From assembly GCA_019426215.1 (NCBI GenBank), contig CM033396.1:36074503-36138502 (forward strand): a stretch of DNA of 64,000 bases, read 5' to 3'. This DNA comes from Buddleja alternifolia. Taxonomy: Eukaryota > Streptophyta > Magnoliopsida > Lamiales > Scrophulariaceae. Each line of letters opens with the position of its first letter. Position 1 is the stretch's first letter. The translations under genes were made by a program, and so were the position numbers. A model generated the notes under the pieces. That model was not told the DNA's origin. It ran no database searches and saw only the letters and a program-made list of their open reading frames with translations. This document shows, one piece after another, positions 22,870-37,254 of the stretch.

Positions 22870-23470
22870 ACACACAAGAGGCAAAGTGCTACAAACCGCA
22901 TAAGTGAGGGGTAGTCTACTTAGTTCTTAGATTTCTTGCATTTCTTTTTAAATTCACAAATTCTTAATTTTCCAAAAATAAAAAAGGCAATTCAAAAATC
23001 CGGAAACCTGAAAATAAATAAGAAAAAAATGTAAAAAGTTTAAAAATAAAAATAAAAAAAAAATTAGCAATAAAAATTTTCTTTTTTCTTATTCTAATTT
23101 ATTTTTTTCTGGATTTTCCAAGTTTTTAATTTTGTCTTATTACTTTTCTATTTTTTTTTAATTTTGTCAGAAATTTAGTTGAATTTTGTTTTTCCCGAAA
23201 TTTCCTATTTTTTTCCTTTGATTTCTTTATAAAATTTTCAAAAAGATTATTTCTGAATTTTTCCTTTCTTTTTGTGTTGTTTTTTTCTCATATTTGTTTG
23301 GATGTTTCGAATTTTTTTTATTTTGTCTTTTTATTTTCCAAATTTTGTCTTTATTTTTGAAAAATTAAGAATATTTGAATTTAAAAAAAAATTAAAAATT
23401 ACAAGAAATTTAAGAATTAATCGACTACCCCCTCACCTATGAGGTTTATAGCACTTTGCCTTCTGTGTGC
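22870..23470. repeat. Foldback (long-TIR) element
   Basis: ACACACAAGAGGCAAAGTGC at the left and GCACTTTGCCTTCTGTGTGC at the right are inverted. Pairing continues through GTGAGGGGTAGTC/GACTACCCCCTCAC and long A/T-rich arms, so nearly all 600 bp can form a hairpin. No ORF. Confidence 0.65.
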
Positions 23471-24662
23471 TGCCCGAATCTGACCGAGGGGATTAAGTGC
23501 ACATTTTAGAAAGGTGAGGGTGTCGGATGCACTTTTCAATAAGTGAGGGGGCAAAGTGCACATCACCCTATAGGTGAGGAGGGTGTCTGCATTTATCCCT
23601 ATGTATATATATGTATATATATATACATGTGATATGATAAATGAAATATGAAATGAAACAAGGTCTAGAGAATATTAGAACTAAGAAATGTCAGGGTTTG
23701 GGGCTTTTCAAAAAAGAGGAAAATAGAGAAAAATCAATTATGATTAGACATTTCAAACTATGGGAACATATTGGTGATATTTGCAGGTTCTCGGGAATTT
23801 CGAGTGATCTCCACGCTACATATATACATTTATATGTGGTGATTCATTATCAAATATACATGTGATGTTGGAGATCATTCCGGAATTTCAGGTCATGATA
23901 ACCCAAGTATGATTCCCAACATATCAATATGTGTTGAGTGTTGACTCTTGAGTAATTGTATTGTAGTATTTGACTAAGGTTGACTAGAAAAGTGAAAAGG
24001 TTCTGAAATTTTATTTTCATAATTGATGAGCATAAAATTGCAGTAACTTAACAAGATTGAAAAAATAGTGTTTAAAAGGAAACAAATGCTGGATATTTTA
24101 AGTGTTAGAGATATAAATTATATAATTAGTCCATTTAGAGGTGACTAATTCATATATGAACATTAATAATAATAAAAAAAACATAACTTTAATTTTTTTT
24201 CACATAAAAAAAAAAGTTAAAGAGCCATTGATCTCATATTGAAATCCCAGTCAAATTACAAACATAGAAACAAAATTTAAAAGTATTTTAATTATATAAT
24301 AATATGTGAGGAGATTTTACTTTATGAGACAATTTAATTTTTTTACAACAATGTTTTTTCTCCATATAATAGTAATTTATATAAGATTTTCATTGTACCA
24401 AAAAGAATGTAAATTAGATTTTCATTTGTAACTACAAAAATTGACCAGCCAAGATCTTTGCCCTTTTATGTTCTTTTACCAAAAAATACAATAATCATAT
24501 TTGGACAAAAATAGCCCCAAGAAAAAATAATAATAATAATATTTGGACAAAAATACCCCCAATTGAAGGCCTAAAATACCAAAACCCTAGAAATTGTCTC
24601 TTCTTCCCTCCCTTTGTCAACACTCTCAAAACCTTCTCCACAATAACACACACCATTTGCCT

Positions 24663-24700
<38 letters not shown>

Positions 24701-24746
24701 CTTACATATAGTATTATCGAGGTAGAAGAAACACAAGGAGAAATCA
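23471..24746. other. Intergenic and promoter of the acidic-protein gene
   Basis: 23471-23620 repeats the GTGAGGG/AAGTGCAC words of the preceding foldback. 23790-23920 is a hairpin related to the one at 11500. Close to the gene, a (CT)n tract (about 24662-24685) runs directly into (TA)n (24686-24701), which contains the probable TATA box about 50 bp before the ATG. A CT microsatellite in the 5' leader is common in plant promoters. Confidence 0.45.
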
Positions 24747-26822
24747 ATGGAGGTGGAAAAACTGTGCTCTACTAGTGCTCTTTTGCAGAGGATGATGTGC
24801 GGTTCAATTCTCGACACATCTTTTGCTGCGCAGAGATCTCTACATTTCCTTCTTTTGATGGTACATTTTGCGACGCTTTACTCTTTACTGTTTCTGTAAT
24901 TCTTTTCTTAATTTTGAATCTCTTTTTGTTAATGCTTATGCTTTCATGTGTTATAAGGTGTTCTCGTTACGAGTTGTTCTGTTCCGTTTTGTATTTATGT
25001 CGTGTCTTTCGTTAATTTTAGGCAATGTGACTTGGATTCTGTTACCAATTCTTGTGTTTTTGGATTGCTCTTTTAGTAAAACTGAAATTTATTTGATTTT
25101 TATGTAGTTTTTTGTTTTCATGTTTGTTTAAACAGCCTCAAAAATTTCATGCTTGCTTTATTGAGACCTTTTAATCTGTGTTTGTAGGTGTTGTTTCATG
25201 TTTACGTTATACGAATCCTCCTAGTAACTTGTAAAGCTAATACTTGATTTGAATGCTTAGCTGTAGTTTTGTCGATAATTCAATTAGGAAGTTTTGGTAT
25301 TGATAGTTGCAGCATTGGTTCATTTGTTACAGTATTTCGGATCACGTTTTGTTCGAATTTACTCTACGAGTAGGATGGCATAATTATTGTAAAGTTTTGA
25401 CTTTTGAGTTGAAAAGGAGGAGATCGAGTTGTGTTCAGAATATTGTTTGCGAAAAGTATTCTAGGGCGTTTCTGGAAACGAATTTTATTCATGATGGCTA
25501 GGATCTGATAATCATAAATTTGAATATCGGCATGTGAATATGATATGCCACGTAAACGCTTGACAACTTATATGTACGAATATGTTGTGGCACTTGCACA
25601 TGAATGTATGTTATGCATATATATACGTGTGTGTGTGTAGGCTTAATACAAGTTAAACGTGCTATACTTGTATCAATTTATGTTAGCAATAAAGAATGAA
25701 GTGACTAGCAAACTTTTACTATATTTCTGTAGATATTTTCACATATCCATCATTTTGTTGTGAGATTCATTTGAACAGAACACCAATCTGCTCAATTATA
25801 TTGCAATTTAATTGCAATAGAAGAGTTTTTGCTTCCATATTGAACTGTAGATTTGACTTTTTTGGTCACGGCTTGCTAAACAAGTTTTCAAATAATTCTT
25901 TAATTGTTTTATAATTGTCTAAGATTGATCATTTTCATTTTTGGAGATGATCTAGAAGTGTCCAACTCGTGCTTGTTGGAGAAAATACAGGATAAGCCGA
26001 AGAAGTTATGGACTAGTATTTCTAAACAGTATTGTAAATTGATTTAGAGTAATTATATAAACAATCTGATACTTGTTTGCAGATTCTTGGTTTTGATGCT
26101 TATTTTCTGTTCCCATTTTGCCTTCATGTAAGGCTTTGTGCTTTCTTATTATGACAATCTTGCTCAAGTCTTTCAAATTATAAATAAATACTAAAAAGGA
26201 ATCCATTCGACGAAGGCTTATTCATCTTGCATCAGATCCAAATGTGTTATAGAAAGAAGTTAGATTATTAGTTATGCACTCTTGTTTTTGAATTGCAAAA
26301 TAACATAATTTTCTCTGAATTGTTTTTCAGAGTTGGGCTTTGCTCAGTGATATCAATGTGTACCCATCTCCTTTAGAGACGGAAAAAAGGTTTTGAATTC
26401 TCTTTTATCTATTGCCTTCTCAACTTCTTTTATTTGTTGTCTCTCGCTTCACCACCAACTTGAAATAATTTGTTATTTTCTACTCGATGTACAGATTCCA
26501 ACTTGGTGATCTTAAGAAAGCTTCGGAGTCTGAGGAAGCCAAAGATGCCGGTGACAGTGACGATGATGATGATGACGACGATGATGATAATGACGATGGT
26601 GATGATGATGACGAGGATGATGAAGAATATTCCGGAGAAGGGAGTGATGACGATTCTGATGACGGGGTTCAGGCTAATGGTGTTGGTGGCGGTAGTGATG
26701 ATGATGATGATGACGACGACGATGACGACGATGATGATGACGATGATGACGACGATGATGAAGATGATGATGGCGACAGTGATGAAGACGATGACAATCG
26801 ACCATCTAAGAAGAAGAAGTAA
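24747..26822 (+). CDS. Small protein with Asp-rich C-terminus
   Basis: Function unknown. Three exons fit in phase: 24747-24860, 26331-26389 and 26495-26822, giving 166 residues. The N-terminal 58 residues are ordinary sequence (MEVEKLCSTSALLQRMM..., then WALLSDINVYPSPLETEKR). Exon 3 begins FQLGDLKKASESEEAKDAG, then two runs made almost only of Asp with Glu, Gly and Ser, and ends in PSKKKK, a possible nuclear signal. Such proteins are often auto-annotated from composition alone ('spermine-binding-like'), which says nothing about function. The poly-Asp is encoded by a GAT/GAC trinucleotide tract (26563-26790) likely to vary in length. The first intron donor (ATG|GTACAT) is weak, so the exon 1 end is the least certain part. 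Confidence 0.68.
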
Positions 26823-27591
26823 AACGTTTTGGTTTACTCTATTTATTTGAATTAGGAGCATTCATATTCAACATTTTATGGATCTTATTCGTATCCTACA
26901 TCATGATATTTTTTTTCGCCGTAGACATTAGAACATAGAAACATCGGTCTCATTGACTGAATTTAATGTAACCGTTTGAATCTTCAGTTAGTTATTATGC
27001 TTCAGTCTATGTCCAATTGTTGATTGCTTATCGTTTTAAGAGTTAACTACACTTACCTCCCCCGAAATAGCGTAATCGTCTCTTTATCCTCTCGAATTGA
27101 ATCAAAATATCTGTTCCACCTTTGTAATCTAGAATTCCCCCGGGCTGAAAATCATTTTCTACTAAGTAATCTTGTTTATCATTTCTAGTTTTGTTAATTG
27201 TCTGTGTTTTATTGTATTCTTTTCTTGTCCATGCAATTTATACGTACAACAAAATTGTATTCTTGATCTCATATAGGATTCACACTTTTGGCTCCAAACT
27301 TTGTTAGAATTTGATTTGACCCCGAATTTCAAAATTTGTAGTACCATTGGTCGTTAAAGTCCCAGAAGGTGCTTGACCAAAAGTGAAATTATCCCAACTC
27401 ATGGGGGAAAAAATGTAAATTTTCCCACATTTAGCATATGCATCCAAAAATGCATAAAACATTATGTATAAAAGTTAAAATGGCAATATTAAATCCTTAT
27501 TCATTGTAACAACATCATTTTATTCAAGTCTACTCGCACTTTTCACCACAACCAGATGTAATTAACTCGAATCTCAAGGATCAGATAAATT
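26823..27591. other. Intergenic, no gene seen
   Basis: 3' flanks of two convergent genes. A short stretch near 27043-27140 (AACTACACTTACCTCCCCC) resembles one end of the foldback family, but no inverted partner was found. Confidence 0.5.
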
Positions 27592-29140
27592 TTACTTATT
27601 CCAACAATGATACCTACAGAAACATGTATCAATTACATCACATTGTCCCTTTGCGGCATGTCCCTTAAGGTTCTCACAGGCCTTAGAACATATTTCGGCA
27701 TCGCAGAACTGTTCCTGATAGTTGATTTGAATAACGCACTCATTTGCCAAGGTAACCTCACTACCTGCAACAACACAAAAGTATGAACAACTCCCTCTCC
27801 GATATGCAATTTTATTTTCGGAGAATCGATTTATCACATCACTTTACAAACCAAAGTATGAAAACACATATTTTAAAACAGAAGAAACTATATTATGCAA
27901 GTGGAAAATATCCATATAAATGCATGCCCATCACTAATCTCTATCTTGAAACCGTACTCTTAGGATTAAATCAAGACCTCTTTCATCTCAGATATGCAAT
28001 TTATGTAACTATATAAATAAAAATAAGGGATAATTACAGTCACACACCCTCAATGATGAGGTAATTACAAAAACCTCCCCTCACTAATTGATAATTACAA
28101 ACACCCCCCCTTGAGGGTCTATTTGTAAGATTTACGGGGTGCAATTGTAAGAATTGTTACACACACAGGGGGTGCAATTGTAAGAAATCTTTAACATGAG
28201 GGGGTGTGTTTGTAATTATTAATTAGTGATGGGAGGTTTGTGTAATTACCCCATTATGAGGGGGTGTGAGTGTAATTATCCTTAAAAATAAACATGTGTA
28301 ACTTGCATTAAAATCTATAACTGAGTTCTATTTGCAATAGAAAATTTTCTAGTGTGGTACTTGATAGCCAGTCTATATCCAATTCACTAAACCAATTAAC
28401 AAATTATCCTTTATCGTGTGGAATATGATTGTGAAATCTAATCTAAAATGAATAGACTGAAAATAAACACGAATGTTACAAACGAATAGTTGGAGAGGTA
28501 ATTAATTTTGATTTTTTTTTTGGTTACAAGAGAGGTAATTAATTTCGATATCACTATCTTAATTCACAAATCAAACATAGATAGGTTGCATACATTTAGC
28601 GGAAAACTACCATAACCCCCTGAAATAAATCTATTTAGTTTTGAATAGTGCAATCCCATAAAAGGAAAAATTACATATTGACCCCCTTACTTATTGTGTG
28701 ATTACCAAAAACACCATCACTTATTGAAAATTACCGACACCCACTCAAGGGGTCTATTTGTCAAATTTGCAGGGAGTAAAATTATAAGAATTTTTAAGTA
28801 TACGGGGTGTAATTGTAAGAAATATCTTTACATGAGAGGTTTTTATGTAATTTTAATAAGTGGGGGGAATTTTGGTAATGACACAATAAATGACGTGGTC
28901 TCTGTGTAATTTCTCCTAACATATATCAAGTCCTATCAATCATTCCTGCAAATCAATTGAGCACAAAATTGATTGAAAGTCGAATAAAAGTGATTACGAG
29001 CTTAATATAATTCAAAAAAGAAAATAGATTTTAGAGCTCAATCCAAATGAATGCATATAATTATTAACTAGAAAAATTTGATTACCTTCAAGAACAAAGA
29101 GGGCAAGGAGGAGAAACATAGACAAAGTTGCTAGCTTCAT
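27592..29140 (-). CDS. Defensin-like secreted cysteine-rich peptide
   Basis: Two exons on the minus strand: 29140-29086 encodes a signal peptide (MKLATLSMFLLLALFVLE) and 27764-27592 the mature peptide; phases match across a 1321-bp intron (GTAATC...TTGCAG). The product is 75 residues. The mature part has eight cysteines spaced C-x10-C-x4-C-x3-C-x11-C-x5-C-x1-C-x3-C, with GQC before the CxC: the cysteine-stabilised alpha-beta (CS-alpha-beta) plan of plant defensin-like (DEFL) peptides. An intron between signal peptide and mature domain is typical. Such peptides act outside the cell in defence or reproductive signalling; which applies here is unknown. The intron holds two foldback elements and a retroposon scar. 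Confidence 0.85.
28018..28291. repeat. Foldback element with perfect 9-bp TSD
   Basis: TAAAAATAA is present at 28018-28026 and 28283-28291. Between them, 28027-28282 begins GGGATAATTACAGTCACAC and ends GTGTGAGTGTAATTATCCT. Arms pair over about 115 bp each (ATTACAAAAACCTCC with GGAGGTTTGTGTAAT). A 9-bp duplication plus long TIRs points to Mutator-type mobilisation. Lies in the defensin-like intron. Confidence 0.82.
28493..28545. repeat. Tiny retroposon scar with 16-bp TSD
   Basis: GAGAGGTAATTAATTT at 28493-28508 is repeated at 28530-28545. The insert is only TGA, a T run and GGTTACAA. Same T(n)GGTTACA core as at 6515-6532. Confidence 0.65.
28664..28916. repeat. Foldback element in defensin-like intron
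   Basis: GGAAAAATTACATATTGACC at the left pairs with the right end GTCTCTGTGTAATTTCTCC, and internal CTTATTG/CAATAA and ACACCC/GGGTGT blocks also pair. It is related to the elements at 12180 and 28027. TSD not matched. Confidence 0.6.
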
Positions 29141-29195
29141 GTTTGAGATCCCTAATTCCTTCTAACACTTATGAAAAATGATATGTAAATGAAAG

Positions 29196-29207
29196 GTATT
29201 TATAGGA
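29196..29207 (-). promoter_or_regulatory. TATA box of the defensin-like gene
   Basis: CCTATAAATACC on the minus strand, about 56 bp before the ATG at 29140. The foldback element starting at 29242 lies only about 35 bp further upstream. Confidence 0.6.
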
Positions 29208-29232
29208 AATTTTCAGGTTGAAATGAACAACT

Positions 29233-29949
29233 CTCTTTATAGGGAAAATTATACCATCACCCACTACTATAATAGTTAATTACACAAACTTACCCTCTTA
29301 TAATTGAAATTACAAATACATAATCCACTATAATTGAAAATTACATTTACCCCCTAGATCAGTTTTTTGATGATGTTATCATGTGAACTTTCAAAAAATG
29401 CCCCTGTCCAAATTTCATTTAGGAAAAAATACACCAACCTCCCTCTTATTTTTAAAATTATACAAACCTCCCCTATTATAATGCACTTCTTACAGTTATC
29501 CCCCTATGTATTAAAAAGTTATTACAATTTAACCCCCTAAAAACCTTACAATTAGCCCCTTGTAGGGGGTGTTGGTAATTTCAAAAATAAAAGAGTTTTT
29601 TTGGTAATTACAAATTATAAGAGGGGGTACGACCGTAACAAAAATATTAATCTAGTTTTTTTTTATTTTAATAATTTAAGTGAAGGGCAAAAATGTCATT
29701 TAGTATTGTTTGACCATTGACTGAAGGTTTCCAGGGAGGTAAATGTAATTTTCAATTATAGTGGGTTATGCATTTGTAATTTTCAATTATAGTGGGTTAT
29801 GCATTTGTAATTTTCAATTATAGTGGGTTATGTATTTGTAATTTTCAATTATAGTGGGTTATGCATTTGTAATTTCATTTATAAGAGAGTAAGTTTGTAT
29901 AATTACCTATTATTAGAGTGGGTGTTGGTGTAATTTTTCCCTCTTTATA
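29233..29949. repeat. Foldback element with perfect 9-bp TSD
   Basis: CTCTTTATA occurs at 29233-29241 and 29941-29949. The element 29242-29940 begins GGGAAAATTATACCATCACC and ends GGTGTTGGTGTAATTTTTCC. Arms pair through AATTACACAAACTTA and its inverse. The right arm contains four copies of a 31-bp unit (AATTATAGTGGGTTATGCAT...) at about 29733-29865, and a second inverted block is nested inside (29412-29650). It sits directly upstream of the defensin-like promoter. Confidence 0.8.
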
Positions 29950-31007
29950 TAGTAAAGTATCTGTAATATATATGCACTGATTATTTATTAATATTAAGAG
30001 TCAATTTCAGCAGATTTTCAGACAAAAATAGCAAATAATAAGATTAGAACAATACTGGACAAAATCAAGAACATTATAGCACTCATGAAAGGATTATAAA
30101 AAACTTAAGTGAGATTATGAAGCGAGTCTATTCTTTCTGTATTTGTCGTGCCATTTGTAAAGTAAATAAATTTGTTTCCTTTGAAATAGGAATATGTGTC
30201 TTTAAAATTCTCAATCCAAATCACTTGTAACATGGTTGTGTGATACTTTCTATAATTATTTGCTCAAATATGTGACAAGCATATAGACGCCTAGTTAAGA
30301 TGTTGAGAGATAAATTCATATTACATTTTTTTTCTTTCCACATCATAGCCATTTGTGTGTATGTTTATCAAATATTTGTGCGTTTAAGATGAAATGTAAC
30401 ACAATTGTGTTACAAAGAATTTAGGTTGGGAAATTCTAGTTGTAATTGTCTAGTTTGATGGTGTTGTATATGTTTATCTCAATTGCTCAATTGTGCTAGA
30501 CCACATATAATTCATGCATGGTCCGGGTGCGTTACTTTTACTTTATTCTATTGCATCTAGGTGTGTGATATAGTCGAATTTGAGTCGATCTTATTAGTGA
30601 ACTCGAACTCAACTAACTTAATGTTTGAAGTTCGAGCTATGAGTTTTGGAATATTAAATTAATTATGAACCTTATTTTGAATTATATAGTTAAAAAAATA
30701 TCAATAATTATACATTGTAAGTAATAACTAACAAACTAATTTCCAGAAGAAAAATAAGTATGATGATGCAAAGAGACATTTAGGTAAGGGAAATAATAAT
30801 TGCAATGGTATATTTCACAGTTTTCACCTCCCTATTTTCGACAAAAAATTATTGCAATTAAGTGATTTTAATGTATTTAAATATTTAATACAAAAATATA
30901 TACCTTCTAAATTAAAGAGAGATGAAAAAAAAATGGTAGTATAAAACAATGATATATAGCCTTTTTCATATACGTTTCATCTCATATTCACTAATCTCAT
31001 AAAGCAA

Positions 31008-31123
31008 ATGGAATAATATGATTTCAAAAAACTGTACACACACACACACACATATATATATACACACATATATATATATATGTGTGTGTGTGTATAGATT
31101 TTTGAAATCATATTATTCATATA
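31008..31123. repeat. Palindrome with CA/TA microsatellite core
   Basis: AATAATATGATTTCAAAAA at the left is inverted as TTTTTGAAATCATATTATT at the right. Between them is (CA)n(TA)n...(TA)n(TG)n, itself self-complementary, so the whole 115 bp can extrude as a cruciform. Confidence 0.65.
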
Positions 31124-31847
31124 GTAAAACTAATATGAACAAATATTGAAGAGGAAAAAGATGCAGGAAATAAGATAGTTTGGAATAAAAAATGGAGAGA
31201 GGAAAATACATACTAGAAAGAAAAAGAAAAAATAAATCAACTTGACATAATTTTATTTGTATGACCTTAGTTTTATCAGTTTATTAAAAATATAGAGAAA
31301 TCTAAAATCATCACTTTTAGTAAAATAGGGTTTGCCACACACACTACGCGTGTGCATAATTCTTACATACAATGCAGAGTTGTATATTTCTTGTTTATAG
31401 GATACTGAACTTTTTATGACTTTTAATAAAACTTTTATGTGTATTTATTTTATGATTGGGCTAGCCGAAAACAATTATACGTTATTTGATAATTTAAGGA
31501 AGTTGACTATAAAAGGGGAATGATATTGACACCCTACAAATTATAAGAGCTTTATTTTTAATTTTTAATCTAAGATATGATAAAAATGCACAAAATTTTA
31601 AAATACAATTTTCAATAGTTAAATCAAAGCAAAAACATGATCAAGTTACATATGTTCTGTTTATTACTTTATATCAAAGTTAATCCATCTAAAATATAGA
31701 GCAACATCTACAAAACACAAATATAGTATGTTAAATTTGAAATAAAATAAGTATAATACTAACCAATAAAAAAATTAAATTCAACTTAAACTCTCTTCAC
31801 TTTGACCCCATATTATCACTGAATAATCAAATTCAAATCCTTGTTTA

Positions 31848-32437
31848 TTAAATAAAGGAGTAATGACATTTTCCCATCCAAACTATTCGGGTTTTTGCAC
31901 TTTTGTAAACAAACTTTTTCTTTTTGCACTTTTTTTATCCGAACTAAACGGGTTTTTCCATTATTTTATCTAAATTTGTTTATTTTTTACACTTTCTTAT
32001 ATGAACTACACGGATTTTTATAAATTTTTATACTTTTAGTATTTTTCGGTGAAATATTCGCCGGAATTTCATTACATACATCGCATATGACCCTTTTAAG
32101 GATAAAAATGACATTTACTGGAACTTACGGTTTAATATTTTTATCCTTTTAAGTTGAAATGATACTTTGAATAGTAGAATTCAAAATAGCGAAACCACAA
32201 CAAATTGTTGTTTCAATTGATCAAATTTCATATTTATCCTTAAAAAGATCACATGTGATATATATGATGAAACCCCGGCGGAATACTCTCGTTATTTTGC
32301 CGAAAAATGCTAAAATATAAAATTCTGTAAAAATAAATGTAGTTCGGATAAAAAAGTGCAAAAGAAAAAAGTTTGTTTACAAAAGTGCAAAAACCCGAAT
32401 AGTTTGGATGGGAAAATGTCATTACCCCTTTAATAAA
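31848..32437. repeat. Foldback element, 9-bp TSD with one mismatch
   Basis: The element 31857-32428 begins GGAGTAATGACATTTTCCC and ends GGGAAAATGTCATTACCCC. More than 100 bp per arm pairs (AAACTATTCGGGTTTTTGCA with the inverse). Flanks TTAAATAAA (31848-31856) and TTTAATAAA (32429-32437) agree at 8 of 9 positions. No ORF. Confidence 0.75.
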
Positions 32438-33157
32438 ATACATCAACAACAATTACGCATAAAAAAGTAATAAATTATATGAGTATTTCATATTTGAATA
32501 CACAAAAGGTTAAAGAAATTCTTTATGGTGATTTAACGTTCATGTTATATTATTTTATGCTTTAATAAAAACATATATTTTATATTATTGTGCAATTCAT
32601 AAATATATTCTCTAAACAAATTAAAAAGAGACGTTCAATATTAATCCATAAAAAAAGGTTCATGCTGGGAAATAAAAATATATAAAGTAAAAAATTTATG
32701 GTGCGAAATAAAAATACAAGGTACAAAGATTTAAATGATTGTTATAATATATTTTTTATTTTATAAAATCATCAGGCTTATATTTGTAAAGGGTGTTGTT
32801 ATCAATTTCTTAGAAAGAGAAATAAAGGTGGAACTTCTATATTAATTTGTAGAGCATTAATATCATTTCCGACCGTAAAATAAAGAAAGAGAGAGAGATA
32901 TAAAATCGTGACAAATAAAAGTAGTAGGAAAAATAAAAGAGATTTCTTTGTAAACACAAAATCACACTTATATATCAAAAGGGTTTAAACTTTAAACGAA
33001 AATCAATTATAGAAGAAATAATACATGCATAAATAATAATCATTATAGAAGAAATAGGTATAGATAGATACAGACTAAGAACAGAAATTAAACCGACGCA
33101 AACAGACCTAGAATCGGCTGACCTTCTTCATCACCATACCTGTTGGATCCCTAAATC

Positions 33158-36059
<2,902 letters not shown>

Positions 36060-36682
36060 TTCGTTTTCGCCCGTGTGTTTTGTATTTTGTAGACTTGTTT
36101 ACTGTTTAGTGAATTATTGTAGCGAGAAATAGTTTTATCTTGTGTTTGGATGTTAAGAACTGGAAATTTTAGTTTGAATTGAAGAATTCCTGATTCCAGA
36201 AAAGTTCAGTTTTGTAGTGATTATATACTTGTATGTCTATTAAGAAGATGCCAACTTTTTGTCCAAGAGATTGATCATGTTATGGTATTTTGGTTCAACT
36301 ATGGCTCAAAAGGTGATAATATCTGTAGCTAGTGTGCCGTGGTCGCGGCATATTGAGATATTATCATACAATACAAAATAAATACAATTATAGAATGCTC
36401 AAATGCTTTAGAATTAAGCATTGTTATCGGTGAACCTTTACCCGTAATAAAAATGAATTTACTAATGATTTTACATTCATAGTATATCTAATATACATCA
36501 AGTAGATTTTATCATAAAACATTCTTTGATAAGAGTGAAAATCCAATTGGTACAAATAACATCGGAGATATCCGAGATGGTATGGTTATTATCACTGACA
36601 ATATCCCGATAAGGCCAATAGTGTCATTATAGTGGCTAGAAACGTAGCTAACATACTGCGACGGAGAAAATTTGTGAACAGC
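36060..36682. other. Convergent intergenic region
   Basis: 3' flank of the helicase and of the coiled-coil gene. AT-rich; weakly self-similar words (GATAATATC, AGATATTATC near 36317 and 36355) can pair locally. No gene seen. Confidence 0.5.
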
Positions 36683-37254
36683 TTATGTCGCATGATAGCC
36701 TAATGCATTAGCTCTTAAACCTCTGTTGACAAGCGACGGATTCGATTCTTGCCATAGAACTTGCAGCAGACCAGCTCTTCTGTTCTGTACAGAATTCAAA
36801 CACTTAGTCGAAGAAAATATGTAAAAGCTCCAAATTATGCACAAAAGATATATATCTACACACAGACACATGTATGTGTGTGTGTGTGTTAGCAGATGCA
36901 TAAACAGTTTTAAGGAACATTTACCTTGCCATGAGTGTGTAATTCTGCTCTTTCTAGTTCTCTTTTTTGTATAGTCTCAAAATGCTCATATATCTCACTC
37001 ATCAACTTTCTTCTTCCTTCTACACTCTCCAAGAAAGCTCCTTTTAACATTTCAGCTTCTTCTTCGAGAACTCTTAATCTTCCCTCCAGTCGTTTCATTT
37101 CAGCCTTTCTACTGCAGCTATGACCATCTTCTAGAATCAGATTCCGATATGATTTCTCAGCAGCCATATGGTTTGAAGACGAAGCCCTCGACTCTAAGAC
37201 CGGCTGCTTGCCTCTTGACGTACCAGCTTCAACAACATATGGATCATAAGACAT
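36683..37254 (-). CDS. Small coiled-coil protein, function unknown
   Basis: Two exons on the minus strand: 37254-36925 (donor GTAAAT after a Lys codon) and 36784-36683 (acceptor TACAG), phase 0, 143 residues. Residues 1-45 are polar (MSYDPYVVEAGTSRGKQP...). Residues about 48-105 form a charged heptad-rich helix (AEMKRLEGRLRVLEEEAEML ... EIYEHFETIQKRELERAE). The C-terminal exon reads NRRAGLLQVLWQESNPSLVN... and looks conserved rather than random. I do not recognise the family; no signal peptide or membrane segment. The 140-bp intron contains a (TG)n tract. It converges on the helicase gene. Confidence 0.7.

Larger units (their letters stand above)
29950..33157. other. Intergenic, AT-rich
   Basis: About 3.2 kb without a credible ORF. 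It contains a short palindrome (31008-31123), a foldback element (31857-32428) and, from about 32960, the probable leader of the helicase gene. Confidence 0.55.

Noticed and set aside
26430..26861. 143-codon ORF antisense to the acidic gene, rich in Ile/Val
   Set aside because: Shadow of the GAT/GAC repeat on the opposite strand.
29733..29865. Regular short repeats resembling a CRISPR array
   Set aside because: Contiguous 31-bp tandem copies without unique spacers, inside a eukaryotic foldback element.
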